NCBI GenBank assembly: GCA_036659415.1
Contig: JAVXCQ010000007.1
Span: forward strand, 10,361-74,360
Direction of reading: 5' to 3'
Source of the DNA: JAVXCQ01 sp036659415
GTDB lineage: Bacteria > Bacillota > Negativicutes > Acidaminococcales > Acidaminococcaceae
Length of the DNA stretch: 64,000 nt
Under the pieces are notes generated by a model. The model was not told where the DNA came from, ran no database searches, and saw only the letters and a program-made list of their open reading frames with translations. The position numbers and the translations under genes are program-made. This document shows, piece after piece, positions 8,750 through 17,238 of this stretch (positions are counted from its first letter, which is position 1; each line of letters starts with the position of its first letter).

Positions 8750-10228
8750 ATGAAACAAATTCAACTTTCACAAAAACTTCCCTATGACGTCAAAAAACCT
8801 CTGGTTGATTTGGCGGCGGTTTTAGGGGTACAGCTTGTAACAGAGTTAACTGAAAAGGTTGTGGGCGAGCTTTATTTGACAGCAGTAGCTGCGGATAAAG
8901 CTCGTTTAAGTTGTCAAGCAATTCTTCTGCTAGCAGATGGGCGTCGCATGAGGGCGGAAGAATCCCTGGTCTTTAACACAACTAGAGGAGAATGGTCACG
9001 TTGTGCTAAGCTGGCGATGGTGAGGGTCTTGGAGGAGGCTTGGAACCAAAGAGAGTTACCTTGGGGAATTTTAACTGGGGTACGTCCAGGCAAATTAGCC
9101 TATAAACTCTTAGAGGCTGGTTTCAAGGTCAAAGAAGTACTTCAAGAGCGGTACTTATTACCCCTAGCCACAGCGACTCAAATCGAGCAAATTAGTTTGT
9201 TGCAACAAAAAGTAGTTCCGGTGGTAGAGAAGGAAATAGCCGTGTATATTGGCGTTCCCTATTGTCCATCTCGCTGTTTATATTGTTCTTTCCCTGCGGG
9301 AATTATGCCTCAAACAGAAGAATTTCAGCAAAACTTTTGCCAGCTCATTGAAGAAGATGTGCTTGCTGTGGTACAATTACTAAATATGCACGAGTTAAAA
9401 ATAGTTTCTATCTATGTAGGTGGTGGAACACCAACGAGCTTACAAGATAAGTTTTTTCGTCAGCTTATGGAAATAATTAAGCAACACCTTTGTACCGAGG
9501 CTTTACGGGAGTTCACTGTTGAGGCTGGGAGGCCGGATTGTTTTACTGCGGACAAGTTAGCCGCCATGGAAATGGTAGGTGTCAATCGCATTAGTATTAA
9601 TCCGCAAACAATGCATGATAAAACTTTGCAGCTGATTGGTAGAAAACATAGCGTGCAAGATGTTTATACCGCATATGAAGCTGTGCGTAACAGCAAGATA
9701 CCAATCATTAATATGGATTTAATTGTGGGTTTACCGGAAGAAACGTTGGCAGATTTTGCATTTTCCTTAGAAAGGGTGCTTGAGCTGACTCCGGATAATT
9801 TAACTGTGCATACCTTAAGCCTTAAAAAAGGAGCACCATTATTTGCACAAAGACAGAAATTTGAATTCTTGTCTGCTTCGGAGGCTGCCACCGCTTTGCA
9901 ATTGGCGGCAGAGTTAACAGGAGCCCAGGGGCTACGTCCTTATTATCTTTATCGACAGCACTATATGTTAGGGCATCTTGCTAATATTGGCTATGCGCTA
10001 CCGCAGACGGAAAGTCTGTACAATATCCAAATGATGGAAGAACGGCATACTGTGCTGGGGATCGGTCCTTCGTCAGCCACCAAAGTTCCGGCTGTAGATG
10101 GGCACCATCTTTACAAATACCATATGCCTAAAGATTTATATACATATCAAGCTACGCAGCAAGAGTTGTTTGCCAAAAGAGCGGCAACGCTGGCTTGCAG
10201 GTACGAAGAGGGGGAAGTAAATTGCTAA
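8750..10228 (+). CDS. hemZ: Radical SAM coproporphyrinogen dehydrogenase-like protein HemZ
   Basis: HemZ-type radical SAM protein, 492 residues. The [4Fe-4S]/SAM site is CPSRCLYC (CxxxCxxC; C172, C176, C179), followed by the SAM-binding GGGTPTS. The N-terminal 165 residues form the extra domain typical of HemZ. The family is named for oxygen-independent oxidation of coproporphyrinogen III, but several HemN-like proteins have other roles, so the haem function is an inference. GATGGGATGAG precedes ATG 8750. hisS overlaps its last seven bases, a frequent Firmicutes neighbour. Confidence 0.88.
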   Translation: MKQIQLSQKLPYDVKKPLVDLAAVLGVQLVTELTEKVVGELYLTAVAADKARLSCQAILLLADGRRMRAEESLVFNTTRGEWSRCAKLAMVRVLEEAWNQRELPWGILTGVRPGKLAYKLLEAGFKVKEVLQERYLLPLATATQIEQISLLQQKVVPVVEKEIAVYIGVPYCPSRCLYCSFPAGIMPQTEEFQQNFCQLIEEDVLAVVQLLNMHELKIVSIYVGGGTPTSLQDKFFRQLMEIIKQHLCTEALREFTVEAGRPDCFTADKLAAMEMVGVNRISINPQTMHDKTLQLIGRKHSVQDVYTAYEAVRNSKIPIINMDLIVGLPEETLADFAFSLERVLELTPDNLTVHTLSLKKGAPLFAQRQKFEFLSASEAATALQLAAELTGAQGLRPYYLYRQHYMLGHLANIGYALPQTESLYNIQMMEERHTVLGIGPSSATKVPAVDGHHLYKYHMPKDLYTYQATQQELFAKRAATLACRYEEGEVNC

Positions 10229-11496
10229 CAGCGGCACCGCGGGGAACGAAGGATATTTTGCCAAGTACGATTGAAGCTTGGCGCTATGTAGAGCAAACCA
10301 TGCGCACAACTTGTGCTTTGTTTGGTTATCAAGAATTGCGTACACCGATTTTTGAACATACAGAGCTTTTTAAACGGGGTATCGGTGATACTACTGATGT
10401 TGTGGAAAAAGAAATGTATACTTTTGAAGATCGGGGTAAGCGTAGTATTACTTTACGGCCAGAGAATACAGCTTCTGCCGTTAGAGCTTATGTCGAAAAC
10501 AAATTGTATGCGGAGCCTGCTCCTACGAAATTGTTTTACATTGGTCCTATGTTTCGCTATGACAGACCACAAGCTGGCAGAATGCGACAATTTCATCAAT
10601 TTGGTGTGGAAGCATTAGGCGCTAAAGAGGCACTGATTGATGCTGAGATTATTATGTTAGCTGTCCAAGTCCTTAAAACTTTGGGCTTGCAGGATTTGCG
10701 CTTATTGATTAATTCAGTGGGTTGTCCCCAGTGTCGACCTGCTCATAGAGAACAATTACAAGCTTTTTTTAAACCTAAATTAGACCAATTGTGCCCTGAT
10801 TGCCAATCACGTTTTGAACGGAATCCTTTACGTATTTTGGATTGTAAAAATGAACAATGCCGGACATTAGCACAGGGAGCACCACAACTGGCTGCTTGTT
10901 TGTGTGAGGATTGCAAAGCACATTTTAACACTTTACAGACTTTACTAACTGCTGCCGGTGTCAAATTTACGCTTGACCATAATTTGGTACGTGGTTTAGA
11001 CTATTATACAAAGACAGCGTTTGAAATTCAGTATGCACCGTTAGGCGCACAAAGTGCTGTTTGTGGCGGTGGGCGTTATGATGGCTTAGTGGAAGAAGTG
11101 GGGGGGCCGGCAACTCCCGGTATTGGTTTTGCTATGGGCATGGAAAGAGTACTCTTAGCCTTAGAAAAACAGAATTTATTGCCGGTTATGACGCCATCCA
11201 TCGATGTTTTTTTGGTGGCACCAGCAGCTGCTCAATTACCGTTAGCCTTTAAGACGGCCTTAGAATTGCGCGCCGTCGGATTAAGCACGGAAATTGATTT
11301 TATGGGTAGAAGTATGAAGGCGCAAATGAAGCAAGCTAATCGTTTGCAAGCGAAACAAGTATTGATTTTCGGCGAAGATGAAGTTATGCGCGGAACAGTG
11401 GTTCTGCGTAATATGCAAAGTAGTGAACAGTCCGAAATCAAGATAGAAGAAATCAAATCGATTTTAACAAAAACAGAGGTGCTAAAAAATGATTAA
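10222..11496 (+). CDS. hisS: Histidine--tRNA ligase
   Basis: Class II histidyl-tRNA synthetase, 424 residues, charging tRNA(His) in the cytoplasm. Motif 2 is visible as GPMFRYDRPQAGR, the histidine-binding HisA motif as LVRGLDYYTK, and motif 3 as GIGFAMGMER; the C-terminal anticodon-binding domain follows. The start is TTG 10222, seven bases after GAGGGGGA, giving the expected LTAAPRGTKD opening; a TTG nine codons upstream has no ribosome site. It overlaps hemZ by seven bases and aspS by eight. No T-box leader is present. Confidence 0.96.
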   Translation: MLTAAPRGTKDILPSTIEAWRYVEQTMRTTCALFGYQELRTPIFEHTELFKRGIGDTTDVVEKEMYTFEDRGKRSITLRPENTASAVRAYVENKLYAEPAPTKLFYIGPMFRYDRPQAGRMRQFHQFGVEALGAKEALIDAEIIMLAVQVLKTLGLQDLRLLINSVGCPQCRPAHREQLQAFFKPKLDQLCPDCQSRFERNPLRILDCKNEQCRTLAQGAPQLAACLCEDCKAHFNTLQTLLTAAGVKFTLDHNLVRGLDYYTKTAFEIQYAPLGAQSAVCGGGRYDGLVEEVGGPATPGIGFAMGMERVLLALEKQNLLPVMTPSIDVFLVAPAAAQLPLAFKTALELRAVGLSTEIDFMGRSMKAQMKQANRLQAKQVLIFGEDEVMRGTVVLRNMQSSEQSEIKIEEIKSILTKTEVLKND

Positions 11497-13276
11497 AAAA
11501 CGCAGTCATCATTGCGGATTATTAACAAAACAAGAAGCCGGCACAGAAGTAACTTTGTGCGGTTGGGTTGCTAAGCGTCGTGACCACGGCGGCTTGATCT
11601 TTATTGATTTACGCGACCGGGCAGGAATCGTACAAGTAGTCGTGGCTCCTGAATCTGCAGGTGAAGCCTTTGGCTTAGCAGAAGATGTGCGTAACGAGTA
11701 CGTGTTGCGTGTGACAGGTAACGTGCGTTTGCGAACAGCTGAGACGATTAATACTAATATTGCTACGGGTGAAATTGAAGTTGTGGCAACAGACCTAGAA
11801 GTATTGAATGCCTCTAAGACGCCGCCTTTCTATATTCAAGATGGTGTTGATGTTGATGAAAACGTTCGTTTGCGTTATCGCTATTTAGATTTACGCCGTC
11901 CGGAAATGCAAAAAAATCTTATTTTGCGTCACAAGGTAACGAAATTAATGCGTGATTATCTTGACACACGTGATTTTATTGAAGTGGAAACGCCAATGCT
12001 GACAAAGAGTACGCCGGAAGGCGCTCGTGATTACTTGGTGCCAAGCAGAGTAAATCCGGGTAAATTCTATGCTTTGCCACAATCACCACAAATTTTTAAA
12101 CAAATCTTGATGGTGGCAGGAATGGAACGCTATTTCCAAATCGTACGTTGTTTCCGTGATGAGGATTTACGTGCTGATCGTCAACCTGAGTTTACACAAC
12201 TGGATATCGAGATGTCTTTTGTTGATGCAGAAGATATTATGGAAATGATGGAGGGTTTAGTAGCCTTTATTTTTAAGGGTGCCCTAGGGAAAGATTTAGT
12301 AGCACCGTTTCAACGTCTAACTTGGGACGAGGCTATGGCTCGTTATGGTAGCGACAAACCTGACCTGCGGTTTGATATGGAATTAATTGATATGTCAGCG
12401 GCTATTGCCGGCTCTGACTTTAAAGTGTTCAACGCTATTGTTGAAGCTGGAGGACAAGTTAAAGCCATTAACGTTAAGGGTTATGGCAATATTGCGCGTC
12501 GTGAACTTGATGGACTAGTGGAATTTGTAGGTATTTATGGCGCCAAAGGTCTAGCTTGGATCATGGTCAACGAAGACGGTTCAATTAAGTCGCCAATCGC
12601 CAAATTCTTTAGTGCCGAGCAATTACAAGCAATCGTGCAAGCAGGAGCTGCTGAAGCTGGAGACTTGTTACTGTTTGTAGCAGATAAACCGGCTATTGTT
12701 GCTCAAGCTTTAGGTGCTTTGCGTTTGGAGATGGCTAAACGTCGCAACTTGATTGATGAAGATAAGCTGGCTTTTGCTTGGGTTGTAAACTTCCCAATGT
12801 TTGAGTATAGTGAAGAAGATAAGCGTTACGTTGCCATGCACCATCCATTCACTTCTCCGCGTGACGAGGATATACAATATTTGGCAACCAACCCGGGACG
12901 TGTTTATGCTAAGGCCTATGACATGGTACTTAACGGTACGGAAATCGGTGGCGGTAGTATTCGTATTCATCGTAAAGAGGTACAAAAAGAAGTGTTTAGT
13001 GCCATTGGCTTGTCTGATGAGGAGGCCAAAGAGAAGTTTGGTTTCTTGATGGATGCTTTTGAGTTTGGGGCACCACCACATGGTGGCATCGCTTTTGGTT
13101 TGGATCGTCTGATCATGATTATGGCTAAGCGCCCGTCTATTCGCGACGTTATTGCGTTCCCTAAAACCCAAAGTGCAACTTGTTTAATGACACAGGCTCC
13201 TAATGATGTAGATGAGAAACAACTGAGGGAATTGCATATTAGAACTAATGTGGCTAAAAAGGAACATAAAGAATAA
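11489..13276 (+). CDS. aspS: Aspartate--tRNA ligase (possibly non-discriminating Asp/Asn)
   Basis: Class II aspartyl-tRNA synthetase, 595 residues, bacterial type with the N-terminal OB anticodon-binding domain, the catalytic core and an inserted GAD domain. Motif 2 lies near CFRDEDLRADRQPEF and motif 3 is AFGLDRLIM. The anticodon domain reads CGWVAKRRDHGG: a histidine (H33) stands where discriminating enzymes usually carry leucine, a change linked to charging both tRNA(Asp) and tRNA(Asn). That would require GatCAB elsewhere in the genome. ATG 11489 follows GAGGTG and overlaps hisS. Confidence 0.96.
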   Translation: MIKKRSHHCGLLTKQEAGTEVTLCGWVAKRRDHGGLIFIDLRDRAGIVQVVVAPESAGEAFGLAEDVRNEYVLRVTGNVRLRTAETINTNIATGEIEVVATDLEVLNASKTPPFYIQDGVDVDENVRLRYRYLDLRRPEMQKNLILRHKVTKLMRDYLDTRDFIEVETPMLTKSTPEGARDYLVPSRVNPGKFYALPQSPQIFKQILMVAGMERYFQIVRCFRDEDLRADRQPEFTQLDIEMSFVDAEDIMEMMEGLVAFIFKGALGKDLVAPFQRLTWDEAMARYGSDKPDLRFDMELIDMSAAIAGSDFKVFNAIVEAGGQVKAINVKGYGNIARRELDGLVEFVGIYGAKGLAWIMVNEDGSIKSPIAKFFSAEQLQAIVQAGAAEAGDLLLFVADKPAIVAQALGALRLEMAKRRNLIDEDKLAFAWVVNFPMFEYSEEDKRYVAMHHPFTSPRDEDIQYLATNPGRVYAKAYDMVLNGTEIGGGSIRIHRKEVQKEVFSAIGLSDEEAKEKFGFLMDAFEFGAPPHGGIAFGLDRLIMIMAKRPSIRDVIAFPKTQSATCLMTQAPNDVDEKQLRELHIRTNVAKKEHKE

Positions 13277-13283
13277 ATTTTGT

Positions 13284-13312
13284 TTGATAAGCTGAACATT
13301 TTTTGATATGAT
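13284..13312 (+). promoter_or_regulatory. Promoter of 6S RNA
   Basis: TTGATA (13284-13289), a 17-base spacer and TATGAT (13307-13312) form a near-consensus housekeeping promoter. Predicted transcription begins at about 13319, matching the left edge of the 6S RNA. Confidence 0.75.
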
Positions 13313-13318
13313 ACTAAG

Positions 13319-13512
13319 TAGATAGAGCCCTGCGGTGTGCGTTACAACGGATCCATGTTTTGAGCCGATACTTTTTCTTTGGGAGCCTAGAGCGCCTGCT
13401 ATTGATGGTATGCCTCCATGAGTGGACATCAGAGATAGTCGGGAGGGCACCCACCTGCACATGCAGGTTCAAAACTTGGGTTTAGACGGCATTGTGGGGT
13501 TTTCTCTGTTGT
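13319..13512 (+). ncRNA. ssrS: 6S RNA
   Basis: About 190 bases between aspS and tcdA with hallmarks of bacterial 6S RNA, which binds housekeeping RNA polymerase by mimicking an open promoter. A GAGCCGATAC block near 13361 matches the conserved segment of known 6S RNAs, followed by GGGAGCC; G-rich segments near 13494 can pair with the CCC at 13328-13330 to close the rod. It has its own promoter. As I recall, a 6S RNA gene occupies the same aspS-yrvM gap in Bacillus. Ends are approximate; no clear terminator hairpin follows. A covariance-model search with the 6S family would settle it. Confidence 0.82.
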
Positions 13513-13523
13513 GAGGGTGGAAA

Positions 13524-14204
13524 ATGGATCTAAGTCGAGTAGAAATTGTCATTGGTTCGCTCGCTACTAGCAAACTACAAGCTGCAAAAGTAGCTGTGGT
13601 TGGGTTAGGTGGCGTAGGTTCCTATATTGCAGAAGCTTTAGCCCGTAGCGGCGTGGGGAGTCTGCTTTTAATTGATGCTGATAACATTAGTGCCAGCAAC
13701 ATTAATCGGCAGTTGCCGGCTTTACAATCAACGATGGGCAGGAGTAAGGTAGAAGTTATGCGGAAGCGGCTTTTAGATATTAATCCTGCGTGTCAAATTG
13801 AGGTTAAGGAAGCTTATTATGAGCCGGGGGATTTCGCAACATTTTTCTCGGATCATTTCGACTATATTGCCGATGCTATTGATGCAGTAGCGTCTAAGGT
13901 AGATTTGGTGGCAACTGCTCACCAATGCGGTATAAGAACAATTTCAGCGCTAGGAACGGGCAATAAACTAGATCCAACACGTTTACAAATAACGGATATC
14001 GCGAAAACCCATACTTGCCCTTTGGCGAGGGCAGTGCGCAGTCAACTCAAAAAACTGGGGATTACTGACGGGGTTGACGTTGTTTTCTCGGATGAAACAC
14101 CGCAAAGGGTGCCGGGAGCAGAGGTGCCTGGTAGTATGATTTTTGTGCCGGCGACGGCGGGGCTGTTAATGAGTTCTGTTATTGTCCGTGCATTAATTAA
14201 ATAG
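13524..14204 (+). CDS. tcdA: tRNA threonylcarbamoyladenosine dehydratase (TcdA/CsdL-like, ThiF family)
   Basis: E1-like ThiF-family enzyme, 226 residues, expected to cyclise t6A37 of ANN-decoding tRNAs to ct6A using ATP. The nucleotide site is VGLGGVGS (about residues 27-34), followed by the aspartate-containing LLLIDAD and NINRQLPA. The C-terminal signature GTGNKLDPTR separates TcdA from ThiF and MoeB, and the zinc CxxC pairs of those enzymes are missing. Slightly short for the family (about 250-270). GAGGGTGG precedes ATG 13524. The order aspS, tcdA, rarA is the usual Firmicutes one. Confidence 0.9.
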   Translation: MDLSRVEIVIGSLATSKLQAAKVAVVGLGGVGSYIAEALARSGVGSLLLIDADNISASNINRQLPALQSTMGRSKVEVMRKRLLDINPACQIEVKEAYYEPGDFATFFSDHFDYIADAIDAVASKVDLVATAHQCGIRTISALGTGNKLDPTRLQITDIAKTHTCPLARAVRSQLKKLGITDGVDVVFSDETPQRVPGAEVPGSMIFVPATAGLLMSSVIVRALIK

Positions 14205-14217
14205 GTTATTTTCAAGA

Positions 14218-14245
14218 AACGCTGGCAAAGTGCCGGCGTTTTTTC
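14218..14245 (+). terminator. Intrinsic terminator after tcdA
   Basis: Stem AACGCTGGCA with TGCCGGCGTT (10 bp, one G-U), loop AAG, then TTTT. Ends the tcdA transcript 35 bases before rarA. Confidence 0.88.
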
Positions 14246-14280
14246 TATAATGGGAAGAGAAAGAAATAGGAGGGTGAAGG

Positions 14281-15576
14281 ATGGATAGCTTGTTTGCAAC
14301 GATACAGACAAAACCTCTGGCAGATAGAATGAGACCAAAGCAACTTCAAGATTTTATTGGCCAAGCTAAGGTGGTGGGGCAGGCTAGTTATTTGCGCCGA
14401 ATGATTGAAAATGATTCTGTCCCGTCCATTTTATTTTATGGACCGCCAGGAACTGGTAAGACGACGATGGCTGAGGTGATTGCTAATCTTACGGGGGCTG
14501 CTTTTGAGGCGATTAATGCAGTTTCTTCCGGTGTCCCGGAATTGCGTAAATTAATAGCGCGCGCCAGTGAGAGGCTACGGGCAGGACTAGGACGTACCAT
14601 CGTTTTTATAGATGAAATACACCGCTTTAATAAGGGGCAACAGGATGTCCTTTTACCACATGTAGAGAACGGCACGATTATTCTTTTGGGTGCGACAACG
14701 GAAAATCCCTTTTTTGAAATTAATTCACCTTTGCTTTCTCGCATGAAAATTATTCGCCTGGAACTTTTAACGCAGGCTGATATTAAGCTGATTTTGCAAC
14801 GGGCTTTAACTGACGAGGAGAATGGCTATGGGAGAGAGCAGATAACGCTTACTACAAGCGCTATGAATACTATTTCGTCCATGGCCGCAGGCGATGCTCG
14901 GGTGGCTCTTAATCTCTTGGAGCAAGCTAAGATTATGCTTCCAGAGGGTAAAAAAACCATTGAACTAGAGGATTTGCAGGCCATCTTAGGTGAGGCGCTA
15001 CTACGCTATGATAAAAAAGGTGATTATCATTATGACGTAGTTTCGGCATTTATCAAAAGTATGCGTGGTTCCGATGCGGATGCGGCGCTACATTATTTGG
15101 CGAGAATGCTTGAAAGTGGCGAGGATGTTAGATTTATTGCTCGTAGAATCGTCATTTGTGCAGCAGAGGATATTGGTAATGCTGACCCACAAGCGCTGGT
15201 TGTGGCTAATGCAGCAGCGCAGGCTGCACACTTTATTGGATTGCCGGAGGCCGGTATTCCCTTAGCGCAGGCGGTCTGCTATCTTGCCAAAGCGCCTAAA
15301 AGTAACAGTTGTTATTTGGCCATAGCGGCAGCACTAAGCGATGTTAAAAACAAACATTGTGGCAGTGTCCCGGCGCATCTAAAAGATGCGCATTATGCTG
15401 GTGCCAGTAAGTTAGCACATGGGCAGGGTTACTTGTACCCGCATGATTATCCGGAAGGGTATGTTAAACAACAATATTTACCGGATGAATTGAAAAATGT
15501 TTCTTACTATGTACCTAAAAGCATAGGTGCAGAAAAAAAATTTTGCTCGCTACCACAAGAGAAAAATAAGGTCTGA
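14281..15576 (+). CDS. rarA: Replication-associated recombination protein RarA (MgsA)
   Basis: AAA+ ATPase of the RarA/MgsA/WRNIP1 family, 431 residues, which acts at stalled replication forks with SSB and recombination proteins. Walker A is GPPGTGKTT (about residues 54-62), Walker B is FIDEIHRF and sensor 1 is GATTENP. The C-terminal half carries the tetramerisation region (ICAAEDIGNADP). AGGAGGGTGA precedes ATG 14281. Its stop overlaps the spacer holding the promoter of the next gene. Length and domain order are normal. Confidence 0.95.
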   Translation: MDSLFATIQTKPLADRMRPKQLQDFIGQAKVVGQASYLRRMIENDSVPSILFYGPPGTGKTTMAEVIANLTGAAFEAINAVSSGVPELRKLIARASERLRAGLGRTIVFIDEIHRFNKGQQDVLLPHVENGTIILLGATTENPFFEINSPLLSRMKIIRLELLTQADIKLILQRALTDEENGYGREQITLTTSAMNTISSMAAGDARVALNLLEQAKIMLPEGKKTIELEDLQAILGEALLRYDKKGDYHYDVVSAFIKSMRGSDADAALHYLARMLESGEDVRFIARRIVICAAEDIGNADPQALVVANAAAQAAHFIGLPEAGIPLAQAVCYLAKAPKSNSCYLAIAAALSDVKNKHCGSVPAHLKDAHYAGASKLAHGQGYLYPHDYPEGYVKQQYLPDELKNVSYYVPKSIGAEKKFCSLPQEKNKV

Positions 15577-15621
15577 TATTGACATCCAGTTCTGATATTG
15601 ATAACATTAAATCAAATCAGA
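15572..15621 (+). promoter_or_regulatory. Promoter with repeat/palindrome, probable Rrf2 operator
   Basis: TTGACA (15579-15584), a 17-base spacer and TAACAT (15602-15607) form a good promoter starting inside the rarA stop region. TCTGATATTGA occurs twice (15572-15582 and 15591-15601). The second copy forms an imperfect inverted repeat with ATCAAATCAGA (15611-15621), covering the -10 element. Position and symmetry fit an autoregulatory site for the Rrf2 protein just downstream; this is an inference. Confidence 0.6.
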
Positions 15622-15652
15622 GCTAAATACTATGAATAGGCGGGATTAAATT

Positions 15653-16081
15653 ATGATGAAATTATCAACCAAGGGCAGATACGGCGTGACCGCTATGTAT
15701 GATTTAGCCTTAAATGTAGGAAAAGGTCCGATTTCCCTGAAGAGCGTTGCTGAGCGTCAACAGATTTCTGAACATTATTTGGAACAACTGATGGGACAAT
15801 TACGTAAGGCGGGAATGGTTAAAAGTGTCCGAGGTGCACAAGGCGGCTATATACTGGCAAAAACACCCCAAGATATTACCGTCGGGGACGTTATCCGGAT
15901 TATGGAAGGACCGATTGCACCTGTTGATTGTTTACTCAGTAAAAAGAAAGATGATTTTCATTATTGTGTTAAATCAGGTCATTGTAAAACTCAAGGTGTC
16001 TGGCTACGTGTAGCAGAGAGCATTGCTGGGGTTTTAGATGGTATTTCTTTGGCCGACTTATGTAAGGAAGATGTGGAATGA
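15653..16081 (+). CDS. Rrf2-family transcriptional regulator (IscR-like)
   Basis: Rrf2-family winged-helix regulator, 142 residues. The N-terminal helix-turn-helix starts with MKLSTKGRYGVTAMYDLA, followed by the wing RGAQGGYIL. Three cysteines (C93, C105, C111) sit in the loop where IscR binds its iron-sulfur cluster, so it resembles IscR more than the cysteine-sensing CymR, which lacks that trio. It probably reports iron-sulfur status. Normally iscS or nifS follows; here mnmA follows at once, overlapping by four bases (ATGA). Likely autoregulated through the repeat in its promoter. Confidence 0.9.
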   Translation: MMKLSTKGRYGVTAMYDLALNVGKGPISLKSVAERQQISEHYLEQLMGQLRKAGMVKSVRGAQGGYILAKTPQDITVGDVIRIMEGPIAPVDCLLSKKKDDFHYCVKSGHCKTQGVWLRVAESIAGVLDGISLADLCKEDVE

Positions 16082-17172
16082 ATAATCAAAAAACGGTGGC
16101 GATTGCGATGAGCGGTGGCGTAGACAGTTCTGTCGCCGCCGCTTTATTATTAAAACAGGGCTATAAGGTAATTGGCATTACTATGCGCTTGTGGATGGAT
16201 GAGCGGACTAGTGAAGCGGCGGCACAAGCGCATAGTACTGAAAACGATGCGGCTCAAGTCGCTAAAATTCTAGGCATTGAGCACCATCTTGTGGATTTTA
16301 AAACTATTTTTCGCGCGACAGTAGTAGAAAATTTTTTACAGGAATATCAAGCGGGCAGGACGCCAAATCCTTGCGTTTATTGTAATAAAAAAATAAAATT
16401 TGGTGCGCTTTATGAAAAAGCCAAAGCTTTGGGAGCGGACTATTTAGCTACCGGCCATTACGTGCGAGTGCTAAAGGACGAGGAAGATTACCAAAGAATT
16501 GCCCAGGCGACTTGTAAAGGTAAGGATCAAAGTTATGTTCTTTATCACTTGCAACAGGATATTTTAAAGCACGTGCTGTTTCCTTTGGGTACTTTGGATA
16601 AAGCCCAAGTACGAGCCATGGCGGCAGAGCTTAAGTTACCTGTTTTTGCCAAAGGGGAAAGTCAAGAAATTTGTTTTATTCCTGATGATGATCATCATCG
16701 GTTTCTCAAGGAGTTTAGCCGACAACAGGAAAAGCCAGGGCAGGTAGTAGATATTCAAGGTAAGATTTTAGGCAAACACCTAGGCATCTCTCATTATACG
16801 ATCGGCCAACGCAAGGGGCTTGGCATAGCGGCACCGACACCTTTGTATGTCATTAAAATCGATGCTGCACGCAATGAAGTTGTTTTAGGAACGGCGGAGG
16901 AATCCTTGTGTCAAGGCTTAATTGCCGAGAATACAGTTTTCAGTGATGGTAAGCCACTAATTTTTAAGCAGGAGTTAACAGTTAAAATCCGTTACAATGC
17001 TAAACCGGTACCGGCTTTGGTGGAGCCTACTTCGGTGGAGGGGGAGGTCTTGGTGACCTTCCTAGAGCCTCAAAGAGCACCTGCACCGGGGCAGGCTGTC
17101 GTTTTTTATCGACAGGAGTATTGTTTGGGCGGCGGGAGCATTTTGCGTGGCATTAGCGTAGCTTATAATTGA
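16078..17172 (+). CDS. mnmA: tRNA-specific 2-thiouridylase MnmA
   Basis: MnmA, 364 residues, installs sulfur at C2 of wobble U34 in Lys, Glu and Gln tRNAs, using ATP and persulfide sulfur from a cysteine desulfurase. The PP-loop is SGGVDSS (residues 12-18). The catalytic pair is C99 (in NPCVYC) and C199 (in SQEICFIP); the C-terminal beta-barrel follows. The ATG overlaps the regulator stop as ATGA, so translation is coupled. The desulfurase gene that often precedes it is missing here and must be elsewhere. The promoter of alaS overlaps its stop codon. Confidence 0.96.
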   Translation: MNNQKTVAIAMSGGVDSSVAAALLLKQGYKVIGITMRLWMDERTSEAAAQAHSTENDAAQVAKILGIEHHLVDFKTIFRATVVENFLQEYQAGRTPNPCVYCNKKIKFGALYEKAKALGADYLATGHYVRVLKDEEDYQRIAQATCKGKDQSYVLYHLQQDILKHVLFPLGTLDKAQVRAMAAELKLPVFAKGESQEICFIPDDDHHRFLKEFSRQQEKPGQVVDIQGKILGKHLGISHYTIGQRKGLGIAAPTPLYVIKIDAARNEVVLGTAEESLCQGLIAENTVFSDGKPLIFKQELTVKIRYNAKPVPALVEPTSVEGEVLVTFLEPQRAPAPGQAVVFYRQEYCLGGGSILRGISVAYN

Positions 17173-17197
17173 CAGAGCAAGGCAAATTTTGTATAAT
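17169..17197 (+). promoter_or_regulatory. Consensus promoter of alaS
   Basis: TTGACA (17169-17174), exactly 17 bases, TATAAT (17192-17197): a full-consensus housekeeping promoter whose -35 element overlaps the mnmA stop codon. The leader to the alaS start is only about 35 bases, too short for a T-box. Confidence 0.88.
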
Positions 17198-17238
17198 TTT
17201 TATTAAATGTTTACAGAAAACAAGGGGCGATAAATATA

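Noticed and set aside
12710..13171. Open frame of 153 codons on the minus strand inside aspS
   Set aside because: No ribosome site or recognisable domain, and it is completely covered by a well-conserved synthetase.
14246..14251. TATAAT right after the tcdA terminator as a rarA promoter
   Set aside because: No acceptable -35 lies 16-18 bases upstream, where only the terminator stem is found; left unassigned.
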